Notes: generated by a model from the sequence alone, not told the origin. 48,798 nt of DNA from Nitrobacter sp. 62-13 (GCF_001896955.1 NZ_MKRN01000154.1:1-48798); one strand, 5' to 3'. Counted from the first letter of the stretch, positions 7,364 through 15,679 are shown. Program-made: numbers and translations.

Positions 7364-8830
7364 CTATCGGTCGCAACCGGCAATGGTCAGGCCGAAGCTT
7401 GCCTCGTTGATCGCGTAGTCCATCATGTTCGTGTCGTGCACCGTGAAGGGGAACGCTCGCCAGTTCGAGAACGACGGCGACTTGATCTTCACGCGAGCGA
7501 GACGTCCGTCTCGGCCGATATGGACAGCATAGAACAGGGAGCCGCGCGGATCCTCGGCCCAGCCCAGTCCGTGCGACAGCGGGGGCGGAACGCATTCGGA
7601 TCGAATAGGTCCGGATTCCAAAAGAAGCAGGACGCGCTGGCAGAGAATGAAGGAGGCTTCGACCTCCGCGATGCGGACGCGCTCACGCGCGTAAGCATCG
7701 CCTTCTTTCAATGAGCTGACGGTGAGCGGCAACTCTGCATATTGTGCATAAGGATGGTCGCGTCGAAGATCGCGATCGAGACCGGAGGCCCGTTCGATCG
7801 GTCCCGTTGCGCCCTGGTCGAAGGCAATCCGCTCCGGCAACGGTCCGGTCGTGATCAGCCGGTCAAGATGGCTCTCTGATGATTCCAGGCGTTCGACGTA
7901 GGCGACGAACTCCTGGCGCAGAGTCTCCAGCGATGCACCGAGCCACCTATCAGGCGTCAGATCCCGTCGGAGTCCGCCCGGTGTCAACAGGCTTCGCAAA
8001 AAGCGACTGCCGGTCAAACGGGCGATTATTTGCTTGGCCTTTTCCTCCAGCAGCTTGCCTTGCGCTTCGCCGACCTTCAGGGATGTGGTGTGGCAGAGAT
8101 GACCGAGATAGTGGAGATGGTTGTAGATCCGTTCCAGTTCCGCAAGCAGAACGCGCAACGCCCGCGCGCGGACAGGAACCGTGCATCCGGCGGCGCGTTC
8201 GATCGCCTCGCAATAGGCCAGCGCATGCGCGAGGCTGCCGACACCGGAGATCCGTTCGGCTATGACGACAGCGTGATCCGGTCGTTGCCCCTCGAAACAG
8301 GATTCCATCCCGCGATGCTTGAAGAAGAGTCGCGGCTGATAGTAGATGATGCGTTCGCCGATATAGAAGAACGTGAACTCGGCGGACTCCACGACGTCGG
8401 CGCGGATGGGCCCGAACGGAAGCTGCTGAACCTCGCCGGTTTCGATCGCAGGCAGATGCGCATGGCCGTTCGTCGGCGGATACGAATTGAGGCCTCCACC
8501 ATTGATCTGGGTCGAGTCGCTATCGCGAAGGATCAGCGGGTAGGGCTCGGGATGTCCGCTGAACCCCACTTTTTGCAGGTCCATCATTTCACGCTCGTAC
8601 CACCCGAGAAGCGGAACGATGGGCGCAAGGCTCGGAAGCTTGCGTCCGGCGACCGTCCAGACGTCGAAATCTTGCTGATCCGGAACCGCGCAGATATAGC
8701 GAACTTCAGTTTTCGAGCCTTCAGGCGACCACGCATAAGCGAACTGGACCCGGCCGCCGGATTCATGTAACGCCTGTGCGGCTGCGCGGAGTCCCTCCGC
8801 TGTCAACGGTTTGATTCTCATCCCGTTCAT
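7364..8830 (-). CDS. hyfG: Hydrogenase-4 large-subunit homologue (NuoCD-like) without nickel-binding cysteines
   Basis: A 488-residue protein; the ATG at 8830 has GGAGG upstream and overlaps the hyfF stop by 4 nt. Residues ~1-100 are NuoC-like, the rest NuoD/HycE-like. In true [NiFe] hydrogenases the first site is RxCGxC; here residues 192-199 read ERISGVGS, so both Cys are gone. The C-terminal DPCxxC motif is also missing: the chain ends SFGLTIAGCDR, closer to the GEVDR-type end of complex I NuoD. The protein therefore cannot bind the NiFe centre. Established knowledge: Ehr complexes (energy-converting hydrogenase-related) have just this loss. The electron acceptor is unknown. Confidence 0.92.
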   Translation of the reverse strand: MNGMRIKPLTAEGLRAAAQALHESGGRVQFAYAWSPEGSKTEVRYICAVPDQQDFDVWTVAGRKLPSLAPIVPLLGWYEREMMDLQKVGFSGHPEPYPLILRDSDSTQINGGGLNSYPPTNGHAHLPAIETGEVQQLPFGPIRADVVESAEFTFFYIGERIIYYQPRLFFKHRGMESCFEGQRPDHAVVIAERISGVGSLAHALAYCEAIERAAGCTVPVRARALRVLLAELERIYNHLHYLGHLCHTTSLKVGEAQGKLLEEKAKQIIARLTGSRFLRSLLTPGGLRRDLTPDRWLGASLETLRQEFVAYVERLESSESHLDRLITTGPLPERIAFDQGATGPIERASGLDRDLRRDHPYAQYAELPLTVSSLKEGDAYARERVRIAEVEASFILCQRVLLLLESGPIRSECVPPPLSHGLGWAEDPRGSLFYAVHIGRDGRLARVKIKSPSFSNWRAFPFTVHDTNMMDYAINEASFGLTIAGCDR

Positions 8831-10317
8831 CGCGCGACCTCCGCCGGCGACATCACGGTCAGCGCGTGCGCGATCGTTTGAAAATGATCCCATAGTGCTT
8901 GCGGCCACCATAATCCCATGACGAGCAGAGGGACGAGCGCGAGCCACACCGGCGCCAGACACCAGGTGCTGACGGGAGCCACCTTCCTTTCGGGCACTGT
9001 GCCGTTATCGAAGTACATTGCCTTGAAGTGATTGAGAAAGCCGACGAAGATGACGATGAGCAGCCCGGCCATGAGCACGACGAGGACATAGTTCGCCTTC
9101 GCAAGGCCAGCCCGAATGATGGACAATTCGCTGAGAAAGAGTGCGAATGGCGGTGCGCCGGTGATGGCGACTGCGCCTGCCAGCCATAGTCCGCCAAGCA
9201 CCGGCAAGTTGCGGAGAACTCCACGAATTGCCGTAATCCGTTTTGTCCCGTATGCGCGCATGATGCTTCCGGCGCCGAAGAACATCGCGGACTTGTTCAG
9301 CGAGTGGTTCAGCATGTGGTAAAGCGCGCCGGCGATGCCGAGTGGCCCGCCGAAGCCGAACCCTAGCGCGATGACGCCCATGTGCTCGACGCTGGAATAG
9401 GCCATCAGCCGCTTGAGGCCCTTTTGCCGAACGATGAATAGCGCTGCGACGAGCAACGAGAAGCCGCCGAGCGCGAGAAGCGTTCCATGCGCCAGCGATC
9501 CGATCCCGGCCGCGTCAGCGACCATGAGATACCGCACGATGCCGATCATCGCGGTATTGAGGAGCGCGCCGGACAACAAAGCCGACACCGGCGCGGGGCC
9601 TTCGCTGTGCGCGTCCGGCAACCAGGTGTGCATCGGCGCGAGGCCCACCTTCGTGCCGTATCCGATCAGGACCAGCAGAAAAGCCAGGGAGACCAAAGGC
9701 GGGTTGAGGCGAGGCGCGATGTGCTCGATGGTCTCCCATGTCATGTCGTAGCTCGGTCCGAGAATGAACGTGCCGCTCCAGTAGAACAACACGGTTCCGA
9801 GCAGCGCCAGACTGATGCCTGCTGACACGATGATGATATATTTCCAGGCCGCTTCGATGCTTTCGGCCTCGCGTTCGAAGGCGACCAGGAATGTGCTGAT
9901 TAGAGTCGTCAGTTCGATCGCGATCCAGTAGAGCCCGGCATTGTTCATCATCGGGCCGACAAGCGTGCTTAAGGCGAAGCCCGCGAACATGGCGTAGAAA
10001 CGATAAAGGCGATCCTCCTCGCCGAGCAACCGCATGTAGCCGATCGCATAGATCGAAGCGAGAAAGTAGACGATGGCGGCGCATAGAATCGACCAGGTGC
10101 CCAGGCCGTCGATGATGATGTATTCACCCCAGAACAGCACCTTTGTATCGGGCACGAGGAGCAGAATCGCAAAAACGGAAACGAGCGAGATAATGCTGGC
10201 AACAAGGTTTAGGGCTTCGGCCGCGCGTGGTCGGTGTATGACCACGATCAGAATGATGGCGACGGCCGGCGCTGCGGCAAGTGCGAAAACAAATGCGCCG
10301 ACCGCGTTCATCGTCAT
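8827..10317 (-). CDS. hyfF: Hydrogenase-4 subunit F / NuoM-NuoN-type proton-pumping membrane subunit
   Basis: A 496-residue polytopic membrane protein with the antiporter-like family core: Glu in YWIAIELTTLISTFLVAFE, Lys in IGYGTKVGLAPMHTWLPDAH followed by SEGPAPVSALLSG, the helix-break Lys in MLNHSLNKSAMFFGAGSI, and KRLMAYSSVEHMGVIALGFG. Length fits HyfF (about 520). Within the complex it would be the second proton-translocating module. It overlaps both neighbours by 4 nt (ATGA), implying translational coupling with hyfE and hyfG. Confidence 0.92.
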   Translation of the reverse strand: MTMNAVGAFVFALAAAPAVAIILIVVIHRPRAAEALNLVASIISLVSVFAILLLVPDTKVLFWGEYIIIDGLGTWSILCAAIVYFLASIYAIGYMRLLGEEDRLYRFYAMFAGFALSTLVGPMMNNAGLYWIAIELTTLISTFLVAFEREAESIEAAWKYIIIVSAGISLALLGTVLFYWSGTFILGPSYDMTWETIEHIAPRLNPPLVSLAFLLVLIGYGTKVGLAPMHTWLPDAHSEGPAPVSALLSGALLNTAMIGIVRYLMVADAAGIGSLAHGTLLALGGFSLLVAALFIVRQKGLKRLMAYSSVEHMGVIALGFGFGGPLGIAGALYHMLNHSLNKSAMFFGAGSIMRAYGTKRITAIRGVLRNLPVLGGLWLAGAVAITGAPPFALFLSELSIIRAGLAKANYVLVVLMAGLLIVIFVGFLNHFKAMYFDNGTVPERKVAPVSTWCLAPVWLALVPLLVMGLWWPQALWDHFQTIAHALTVMSPAEVAR

Positions 10318-10994
10318 CCCACCAACCTTTTGAGCTGCAGCGAGCTGGTCGTGCCGACGTGAGTCAAAAGGTACTGCACCAGAACGCCGAAGCAGGCGAC
10401 GACAATGAGCAGATCGAACAGGATGACGATTTCGAGCAGAAGCGGCATGCCGGGGACTAGAATTTGCGCTCCGAGAAAAACGCCATTTTCCAAAACCAGA
10501 AGACCGAGGATCTGGCTGATCGCTTCATGCCGGACCGAAAGCATGAGAAAGCCGATCAGTTTCATTGAGAGCATGACCGTCAACGCGAGCACGACGATCG
10601 TTCCGGCAAGACCTAAGGCAGCGCCAATACGATAGGAAACGGCCAGCGCAAAAACGACGGCGAATGCACCGATCACAAGGCTGGAGCTGGCCTGCAGGAT
10701 AACGTGAACTTCGCGGTGTGCTTCCAGGCGCCTGATGATGCGCAGGATGAGATAGGGAAGCAGCAGTCCCCTGAAAGCCGCCGTCAGAATCGCAACGATA
10801 TAGAGTTCGTCGTAGTTTCCGTAGTAGCCGACCGCGCCCGAGAGAATAGCGATAAGCCAAGACTGGGCCGCGAAGGCGAAAAGATAATGGCGAAGCCATC
10901 GCGAGCCGAGCATCACGAAGGACAATAACAGGCTGCCAATCGCCAAGAGGCTGAACAGCGAAGCGGGTAGGGGATCGAGATGTGCCGCAAGCAT
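10314..10994 (-). CDS. hyfE: Hydrogenase-4 subunit E (NuoK-like) membrane protein
   Basis: A 226-residue protein, almost wholly hydrophobic helices, matching HyfE/HycC-associated subunits in size and order. The C-terminal half (HEAISQILGLLVLENGVFL) carries the NuoK-type buried Glu. It starts 4 nt after the hyfC stop and overlaps hyfF by 4 nt. It probably links the NuoH-like and antiporter-like parts of the membrane arm. Confidence 0.87.
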   Translation of the reverse strand: MLAAHLDPLPASLFSLLAIGSLLLSFVMLGSRWLRHYLFAFAAQSWLIAILSGAVGYYGNYDELYIVAILTAAFRGLLLPYLILRIIRRLEAHREVHVILQASSSLVIGAFAVVFALAVSYRIGAALGLAGTIVVLALTVMLSMKLIGFLMLSVRHEAISQILGLLVLENGVFLGAQILVPGMPLLLEIVILFDLLIVVACFGVLVQYLLTHVGTTSSLQLKRLVG

Positions 10995-10998
10995 GGGA

Positions 10999-11946
10999 CT
11001 AGCTCAGTTGCGTGCCGACGATGGCAAGGATCGCCAGCATGAAGGACGCTGCGAGCGGCTCCTGGTATCGGTAGAAGCGGAGTCGGGACTGTATGGTCTC
11101 GACGAGCACGACGACGCAGGCGACGAGGAGGAATTTGATCGCAAGGGAGCCGATAGACCCGGCGACTCCGATCGCCGTTCCCCGGACGGAGAGCGCCCAG
11201 GGAAACAGCAACACGTTGCAGAAGATCGTATAGAGGATGAATTGCTTCATCATCGACGCCCATCGAAGGATGGCAAGCATCGGCCCCGAATATTCGAGAA
11301 TCCGCGCCTCCTCGATCATGTAGACTTCGATGTGCGTGCTGGAATGAATTGGCAGCCGATCAGTCTCGACCAGGATCAACACGAAGAACGCCGCGACCAG
11401 AAACAGATGGGTCGGCCCCCAATAAATCCACGGCTGCGCGACGAGGAGATGGTTGACCACGAAGGGCAGCATCGATTTCGCCAGCAGGGTAATGCCGACA
11501 AAGACCAGAATGAGCGTCGGCTCGGCGAGAATGGTGACCATGACCGAGCGGCTGGAGCCGATGCCGCCATAGGCGCTGCGCGTATCGAGGCCGGCGAGCG
11601 TAATCATGAATGACCCGAGCGTCAGGATCAGGCCGCCGCCGAGAATGTCTCCCATGTTCGATAGTGGTAGCGGAAAGTTGGTGAGAACCGGGATCAGGAT
11701 CGGAACGGTTAGCGTCGTCGTGAACGCAATGATCGGCGCTGCCCAGTACAGCCAGGACGCTGTCTCGGGCACGACGATCTGCTTGTGAAACAGCTTCCGG
11801 AGATCGCGATAAGGTTGAAAGATTCCCGGGCCCTGGCTGCGCTGGACCCGTTCCTGAAACTGCAGGATTACGCCCTGCAATAAGGGTGCGAGCAGCAGCG
11901 TGGTGAGCACCTGAGCGATTTGGAGGAGGACATCGCGCGCGGTCAC
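10999..11946 (-). CDS. hyfC: Hydrogenase-4 subunit C / NuoH-like membrane anchor
   Basis: About 315 residues from a GTG at 11946, chosen because GGGGAGG lies 6 nt upstream and the length equals HyfC; an ATG at 12027 would add 27 residues. A longer frame starting at 12138 would read through the riboswitch and is rejected. The NuoH/HycD signature is clear: QERVQRSQGPGIFQPYRDLR near the N-terminus and FVLILVETDRLPIHSSTHIE with MIEEARILEYSGP for the acidic E-channel loop. NuoH-type subunits dock the hydrophilic arm and begin proton transfer. First gene of the operon; its leader carries the fluoride riboswitch. Confidence 0.92.
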   Translation of the reverse strand: MTARDVLLQIAQVLTTLLLAPLLQGVILQFQERVQRSQGPGIFQPYRDLRKLFHKQIVVPETASWLYWAAPIIAFTTTLTVPILIPVLTNFPLPLSNMGDILGGGLILTLGSFMITLAGLDTRSAYGGIGSSRSVMVTILAEPTLILVFVGITLLAKSMLPFVVNHLLVAQPWIYWGPTHLFLVAAFFVLILVETDRLPIHSSTHIEVYMIEEARILEYSGPMLAILRWASMMKQFILYTIFCNVLLFPWALSVRGTAIGVAGSIGSLAIKFLLVACVVVLVETIQSRLRFYRYQEPLAASFMLAILAIVGTQLS

Positions 11947-12051
11947 GGGCGGCCTCCCCGCACGGGGAAGGACAACCTTGCTATTGACCGACGATTTGTT
12001 TGGGGGGATCGTTTGAGCAAGGTGCATAACTCCCGTCTGCCAGAAATTGGC

Positions 12052-12104
12052 TCGACAGGAGTCATCAGCCCCGAGGGCGGTTAAAAGGCGAACTCCATCG
12101 CCGT
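12052..12104 (-). promoter_or_regulatory. Fluoride riboswitch (crcB motif) leading the hydrogenase-like/crcB operon
   Basis: The minus strand reads GGCGATGGAGTTCGCC, TTTTAACCGCC, then CTCGGGGCTGATGACTCCTG. The GGCGA/TCGCC pseudoknot, the GGAGT/ACTCC helix and the GGCTGATGACTCCT end all match the consensus. It lies just after a TTGACA promoter and about 105 nt before the chosen hyfC start. Fluoride would switch on hyfCEFG-HI-B, crcB, DUF190 and the putative regulator together. Confidence 0.95.
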
Positions 12105-12109
12105 GTACA

Positions 12110-12138
12110 AGACTGGCCTTCCCTCTCTCGATTGTCAA
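12110..12138 (-). promoter_or_regulatory. Predicted promoter of the fluoride operon
   Basis: On the minus strand a perfect TTGACA (12138-12133) is followed after 17 nt by CAGTCT (12115-12110). The predicted transcript begins at about the first base of the riboswitch. The -10 box is poor, as is common in alphaproteobacteria. Confidence 0.5.
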
Positions 12139-12164
12139 GAACCAGAGTAACTGCGTCGTAATTC

Positions 12165-12584
12165 TTAGTAACGCATTTTGTCGGGAATGACCGCGCGTAC
12201 ACCGCCAAGAGGATCAGGGACGTCGCCGTCGCGACGGGGAATCAGATGGACATGGCAGTGGAATATGGTCTGGCCGGAAACCAGGCCGGCATTGGCGCCG
12301 ACGTTGAAACCCTTCACCAGGGGATCGGTCTCCATGATCTCCGATCGAAGATGTCGCAATAATTCATTGGCTGCGGCTAGCTCCGGATCCGTCAGGTCGA
12401 AATATGTCGCGGCATGGCGATAGGGAAGAACCAGGGTGTGGAGGAATGTAACCGGCGTTGTATCGCGAACCGCGAATGTCAGTTCGTTTCGCATAACGAC
12501 GGCAGGCCCATCGCGCAAGGCGCAGAAAACGCAGTCAGGCGCGCGGGTCTTTACGCCTGGTTGCTGGTTCGTTGCTTTTGTCAT
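12165..12584 (-). CDS. HIT family nucleotide hydrolase/transferase
   Basis: Contains the histidine triad as IFHCHVHLIPRRDGD (H-x-H-x-H) near the C-terminus, and the N-terminal DCVFCAL of Hint/Fhit-like proteins. About 139 residues from the ATG at 12584; an upstream ATG at 12629 would add 15 residues of unusual composition. HIT proteins cleave nucleoside phosphoramidates or dinucleoside polyphosphates; members of this superfamily can also act on nucleoside phosphorofluoridates, which is worth noting beside a fluoride operon, but a functional link is speculation. It lies just upstream of the fluoride operon promoter, same strand. Confidence 0.88.
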   Translation of the reverse strand: MTKATNQQPGVKTRAPDCVFCALRDGPAVVMRNELTFAVRDTTPVTFLHTLVLPYRHAATYFDLTDPELAAANELLRHLRSEIMETDPLVKGFNVGANAGLVSGQTIFHCHVHLIPRRDGDVPDPLGGVRAVIPDKMRY

Positions 12585-12660
12585 TCCGCAAATACCGCGT
12601 TGGGTTCTATATGACACGCAGTCTGGCATTTTTTAGCAAACGTCCCAAGAGGTGTGACGA

Positions 12661-12945
12661 ATGAACATTCGCCAGCTGCTCCTTGATGTCGACAAAGCCG
12701 TTGCCCGGCCATCATTGCTCGAAATTGCAGCCGCACTCGACCGATGCACGGGAGTCGAGGCCGTGAACATCACGGTCGAGGAAATCGACATTGAAACCGT
12801 TGGCATGAACGTGTCGATCGAGGGCAGCAATATGAGTTATGAGGAGATCGCAGGGGCGATCGAAAAAACGGGTGCTGTCGTCCATAGCTTGGACGAGATC
12901 GCGGTCGGTGAGCGCATCATTCCACGGATTCCCCGTGTCCGATGA
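12661..12945 (+). CDS. DUF211 family protein
   Basis: A 94-residue protein, MNIRQLLLDVDKAVARPSLL, then AAALDRCTGVEAVNITVEEI and YEEIAGAIEKTGAVVHSLDE, the ferredoxin-like alpha/beta pattern of DUF211 (uncharacterised, also common in archaea). It is divergent from the HIT gene, with only ~75 nt between starts. It overlaps the next membrane gene by 4 nt, so the two should work together. Function unknown; a role in sensing or regulating its membrane partner is inference. Confidence 0.85.
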   Translation: MNIRQLLLDVDKAVARPSLLEIAAALDRCTGVEAVNITVEEIDIETVGMNVSIEGSNMSYEEIAGAIEKTGAVVHSLDEIAVGERIIPRIPRVR

Positions 12946-13493
12946 AGGCGTTCGATTTTGTTCGACACCCAACTAACCGTCTCGACATCGTCGCCGGATT
13001 GATTGATGGGATCTTGAACGCACTGACGTTGGCGGCCGGGCACCTGATACACGCCGGAGGCGAGGGGGCAACGTTAAGCCTCGCTCTGCGAGTAAGCGTA
13101 GCGGCCGGCGCAACGACCATTTTCGTGTTCTTTGTCGCGCACTACGCGCAGCTGCGTGTCGAACTGGTGCGACATGAGCGCGAATTGAATTTGATGGCGC
13201 ATGGCAAGCTCGCTGCCACGAGCCTCGGTCGAAGCGTATTTTTCGAATCGCTCTTCAAGGCCTTGTTAGCAGCAGGCTTTAGTTTGGCGGGCGCGCTCTT
13301 TCCTTTGATTCTCTGCGCTTGGTTGACGTCTCCGCCATGGCTGGGGCTGGCGATCACAATTATCGCGCTCGGCGGATTAGGGGCCCTGCTGGCCAAAACT
13401 TTCTATGGCTCTTCGCTTAGGTGGGGAGTGTGTCTGTTTGTCGGCGGGATCGTACTGACTTTTGTTGGCATGAACCTCGATCTTGTGGGGTAG
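12942..13493 (+). CDS. VIT1/CCC1-like membrane protein
   Basis: A 183-residue protein with about five hydrophobic segments (LDIVAGLIDGILNALTLAAG, then VAAGATTIFVFFVAHYAQLR, then two pairs towards the C-terminus). The DIVAGLIDGILNALTL start and the charged cytoplasmic stretch RVELVRHERELNLMAHGKLA resemble vacuolar iron transporter-type (Fe/Mn) membrane proteins, although it is shorter than full VIT1. Translationally coupled to the DUF211 gene (ATGA). Transport substrate unknown. Confidence 0.75.
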   Translation: MKAFDFVRHPTNRLDIVAGLIDGILNALTLAAGHLIHAGGEGATLSLALRVSVAAGATTIFVFFVAHYAQLRVELVRHERELNLMAHGKLAATSLGRSVFFESLFKALLAAGFSLAGALFPLILCAWLTSPPWLGLAITIIALGGLGALLAKTFYGSSLRWGVCLFVGGIVLTFVGMNLDLVG

Positions 13494-14007
13494 CTTGTAA
13501 TCGGAATCCGGGGCATCCGCAGCGAGAGCAGCCACCGTTTTCTGCTGACAGTACGATCTCGATGACAATGCCGGCATTTGCGCTATCAGCCATTTCGTTT
13601 CCCCTCGATCTTCTGATCGTCGTCCGCTCGAGGCTGTCGATGATGATGCAAATGCATGGCAGACCTATGGTTCTCGCACAACGCACGCAATGCGAGAATG
13701 CCTTCCTTGTGCTTTGCGTTGAAAGCATTCGACAATTGATGCTCCTGATATTTGCAAATATCCATTGATCACCTTCCCTCGTGAGAAGGTTCAGTGCGGT
13801 GTCCTTCCATTTCGCGTGAAAGAACCAACCTTATATTTAGTCCGGTGGGAATGGAGGCTCCCGACAAACGCCGTGGACGAGTCATCAGCCCCGCGAGATC
13901 ATAGCAACCGCAAGGCGCTGTCCTTGAATATCTGGGATCTTGGGCTTTTGACGCGATCCGTATCCGGTCGGATACGTGCGAGGAGCTTTCCCCGAGGGGA
14001 GCTGAAG
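13494..14007. other. Intergenic stretch with a fluoride-riboswitch-like fragment pair
   Basis: No gene supported over 514 bp. Positions 13850-13895 contain two pieces recalling the fluoride aptamer in opposite orientations: GGGAATGGAGGCTCCC with AAACGCC on the plus strand, and GGGGCTGATGACTCG on the minus strand. They do not combine into a complete aptamer on either strand, so no functional riboswitch is claimed. Confidence 0.4.
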
Positions 14008-14871
14008 ATGATGCCTTCCGACTCCGTAACCAATTATCCGGAACAGACTTTTGATGCGCGTCTGAGTCGCGCGCTGAATCACCTGACCTCATTCCACGAT
14101 GGTGATGACAGTGTGGCCGAGATATTGGCGCTTGGAACCGATGCTATACCAGCGTTAAGTCAGATTTTGACACAGCGTGAGCCGAGTGGACTCTTCCAAG
14201 TTCGGTGCCGTGCGGTGGAGGCACTGGCGGCGCTCAAGGCATTTTCCGTTCTCGGCGATTTCCTTCGCAAGCGCCGCGACGCTGCTGATCCGGTTGAGCG
14301 GCTTGGAGATGACGCGGTTGTCGGCGCCGCAGCGCGCGCGGTCGCGCATCTTCGTGAGCCGTGGGTCTATAACTTGCTTGCGGACCTTGCCCGCCACCGT
14401 CCACTTCAGGGGGTCCTTGCCGGGCTCGGGTCGTTCTTCTGCGCTGATTCTCTGCCTATTTTTGTCGACGCGCTTCAAGAAGATCATCTTCGTTTGACGG
14501 CAGAGGCGATCCTGCGAGGCTTTGGGTTCAAGGCTCGTCCCGCCCTGGTGACGGCCGCGTTAGAACCCGGTGAAGGCACAGAATGGGAAAGTGTATCCTA
14601 TTTGCGTAAGCGTCGGAGTGCGCTTGGAGTGCTTTCCGAAATCGGCGTGCCGCGTCGGGATTGGCCGCGGCTGTGCCCTCTTATTGATAATCCCGATCAT
14701 CAGGTCGCGCTGCTCGTCTGTGAAATCGGAATCAAGCTCGGGAGCGCCACAGATCACGTGCGCATCGCTGCCCGATTGCGGGACTTGCGGCCGTCAGCCG
14801 GCTGGATTCACCGCGAGCAGATTGATGAATTGATGAGATCACTGTCCTCTCTGCGCATTGATGACGACTAG
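14008..14871 (+). CDS. HEAT-repeat protein
   Basis: About 287 residues from ATG 14008 (GAGGGGAG six bases upstream); the open frame extends upstream to 13765 but that part has poor coding character. Successive helix pairs such as GTDAIPALSQILTQREPSGL, FQVRCRAVEALAALKAFSVL and GAAARAVAHLREPWVYNLLA are typical of HEAT/PBS-lyase-like repeats, which act as protein-binding solenoids. No catalytic motif or signal peptide is seen. It stands alone, with no operon partner. Partner and role unknown. Confidence 0.75.
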   Translation: MMPSDSVTNYPEQTFDARLSRALNHLTSFHDGDDSVAEILALGTDAIPALSQILTQREPSGLFQVRCRAVEALAALKAFSVLGDFLRKRRDAADPVERLGDDAVVGAAARAVAHLREPWVYNLLADLARHRPLQGVLAGLGSFFCADSLPIFVDALQEDHLRLTAEAILRGFGFKARPALVTAALEPGEGTEWESVSYLRKRRSALGVLSEIGVPRRDWPRLCPLIDNPDHQVALLVCEIGIKLGSATDHVRIAARLRDLRPSAGWIHREQIDELMRSLSSLRIDDD

Positions 14872-15069
14872 CTCTGGTCCACGGCAAGACAGTCCTTGAC
14901 CTGCCCCCGTTTTGTCCGTCGTGCCGCGCAAGCACTAGCGACATGCATTGAATGCAGCCATTAATTTAAAGTCGTGCCACTTTTTGCAATTTAATTGGCT
15001 GACGCCTTCGAAAGAAACCGGCACGTCAAGCATTGCGGCATTCGATCAGAACGGTTTTTCTGGCGCGGC

Positions 15070-15330
15070 AATTTCCCGTCCGTGCACGATGGGCAAGGTA
15101 CTCGGGATGTTGTGCATCGTCGACGAGCTCAGCCGTGTGAGACCGGCTGTCCGTATCACACGGAAGCTGAAGGCGGGCGATGTTATCGAAGCACTCTGCG
15201 AGCGCGCCTCGCCGGCATGGTCGGCTCATTCGGGCAGCGCCCTGTTGCAGGGCGGATTCGGACGGCGCATCCCCGAACGAGATTTGTCGTTCTGGAAGGT
15301 GCGGTGCGAGAGCCACATATAAGCCGCTGC
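15070..15330 (+). pseudogene. IS3-family transposase (OrfB) remnant
   Basis: One frame reads GKVLGMLCIVDELSRVRPAV, then RITRKLKAGDVIEALCE, matching the DDE-domain stretch of IS3-group OrfB transposases (usual form: G-x-x-F-R-x-L-x-I-V-D-E-F-S-R ... R-K-L ... D-V-I-x-x-L). Downstream, FWKVRCESHI recalls the PWENGYCESFN motif but is followed by a stop. The catalytic start and both ends are missing and frames are broken. A decayed insertion sequence, evidence of past mobile DNA in this accessory region. Confidence 0.6.
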
Positions 15331-15679
15331 CAAATTAGCGAAATTCCCTGTGAGCGGCGAATGTCAGAGGAGATTGGGTTACGTCGTCGCCAGCCGCTCC
15401 GTGCGATATTTTCTGGAATCTCCCAAAGGCTGACGAAAAAACCGCTGATGGCGGACTTTTGCGGCAGGCGAACATCCTTGAAGATGGCCCGGGCGGGTCT
15501 GTCTCGGAGGATTCAGAGAAAACGGAAAACACACCAGGTCCGGAACGGAGACCGGCGAGCGTCAATCCAGTCGACTTCAGGATCGGGAGCGGCAGGTATC
15601 CCCAAGTATCATCCAGGGGCAGGACGACCGACGGCCTTGGGCAAAAACCTGCTCGAGTCAACGATAGGAATGCTGATGG
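15331..15679. other. Non-coding or decayed sequence after the transposase remnant
   Basis: Open frames here on both strands have low-complexity, arginine- or proline-rich translations without recognisable domains or good start sites. Probably remnant sequence. Confidence 0.4.

Noticed and set aside
7364-8830. Annotation of the operon as formate hydrogenlyase or [NiFe] hydrogenase-4
   Set aside because: All four nickel-ligating cysteines are absent from the large subunit and no formate dehydrogenase or maturation genes are nearby.
10999-12138. 379-residue start for the NuoH-like protein at 12138
   Set aside because: The first ~37 codons run through the promoter and fluoride riboswitch; a GTG at 11946 with GGGGAGG gives the family length.
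13865-13895. A fourth functional fluoride riboswitch
   Set aside because: The GATGACTC end has no pairing GGAGTC partner on the same strand and the 5' half is on the opposite strand.
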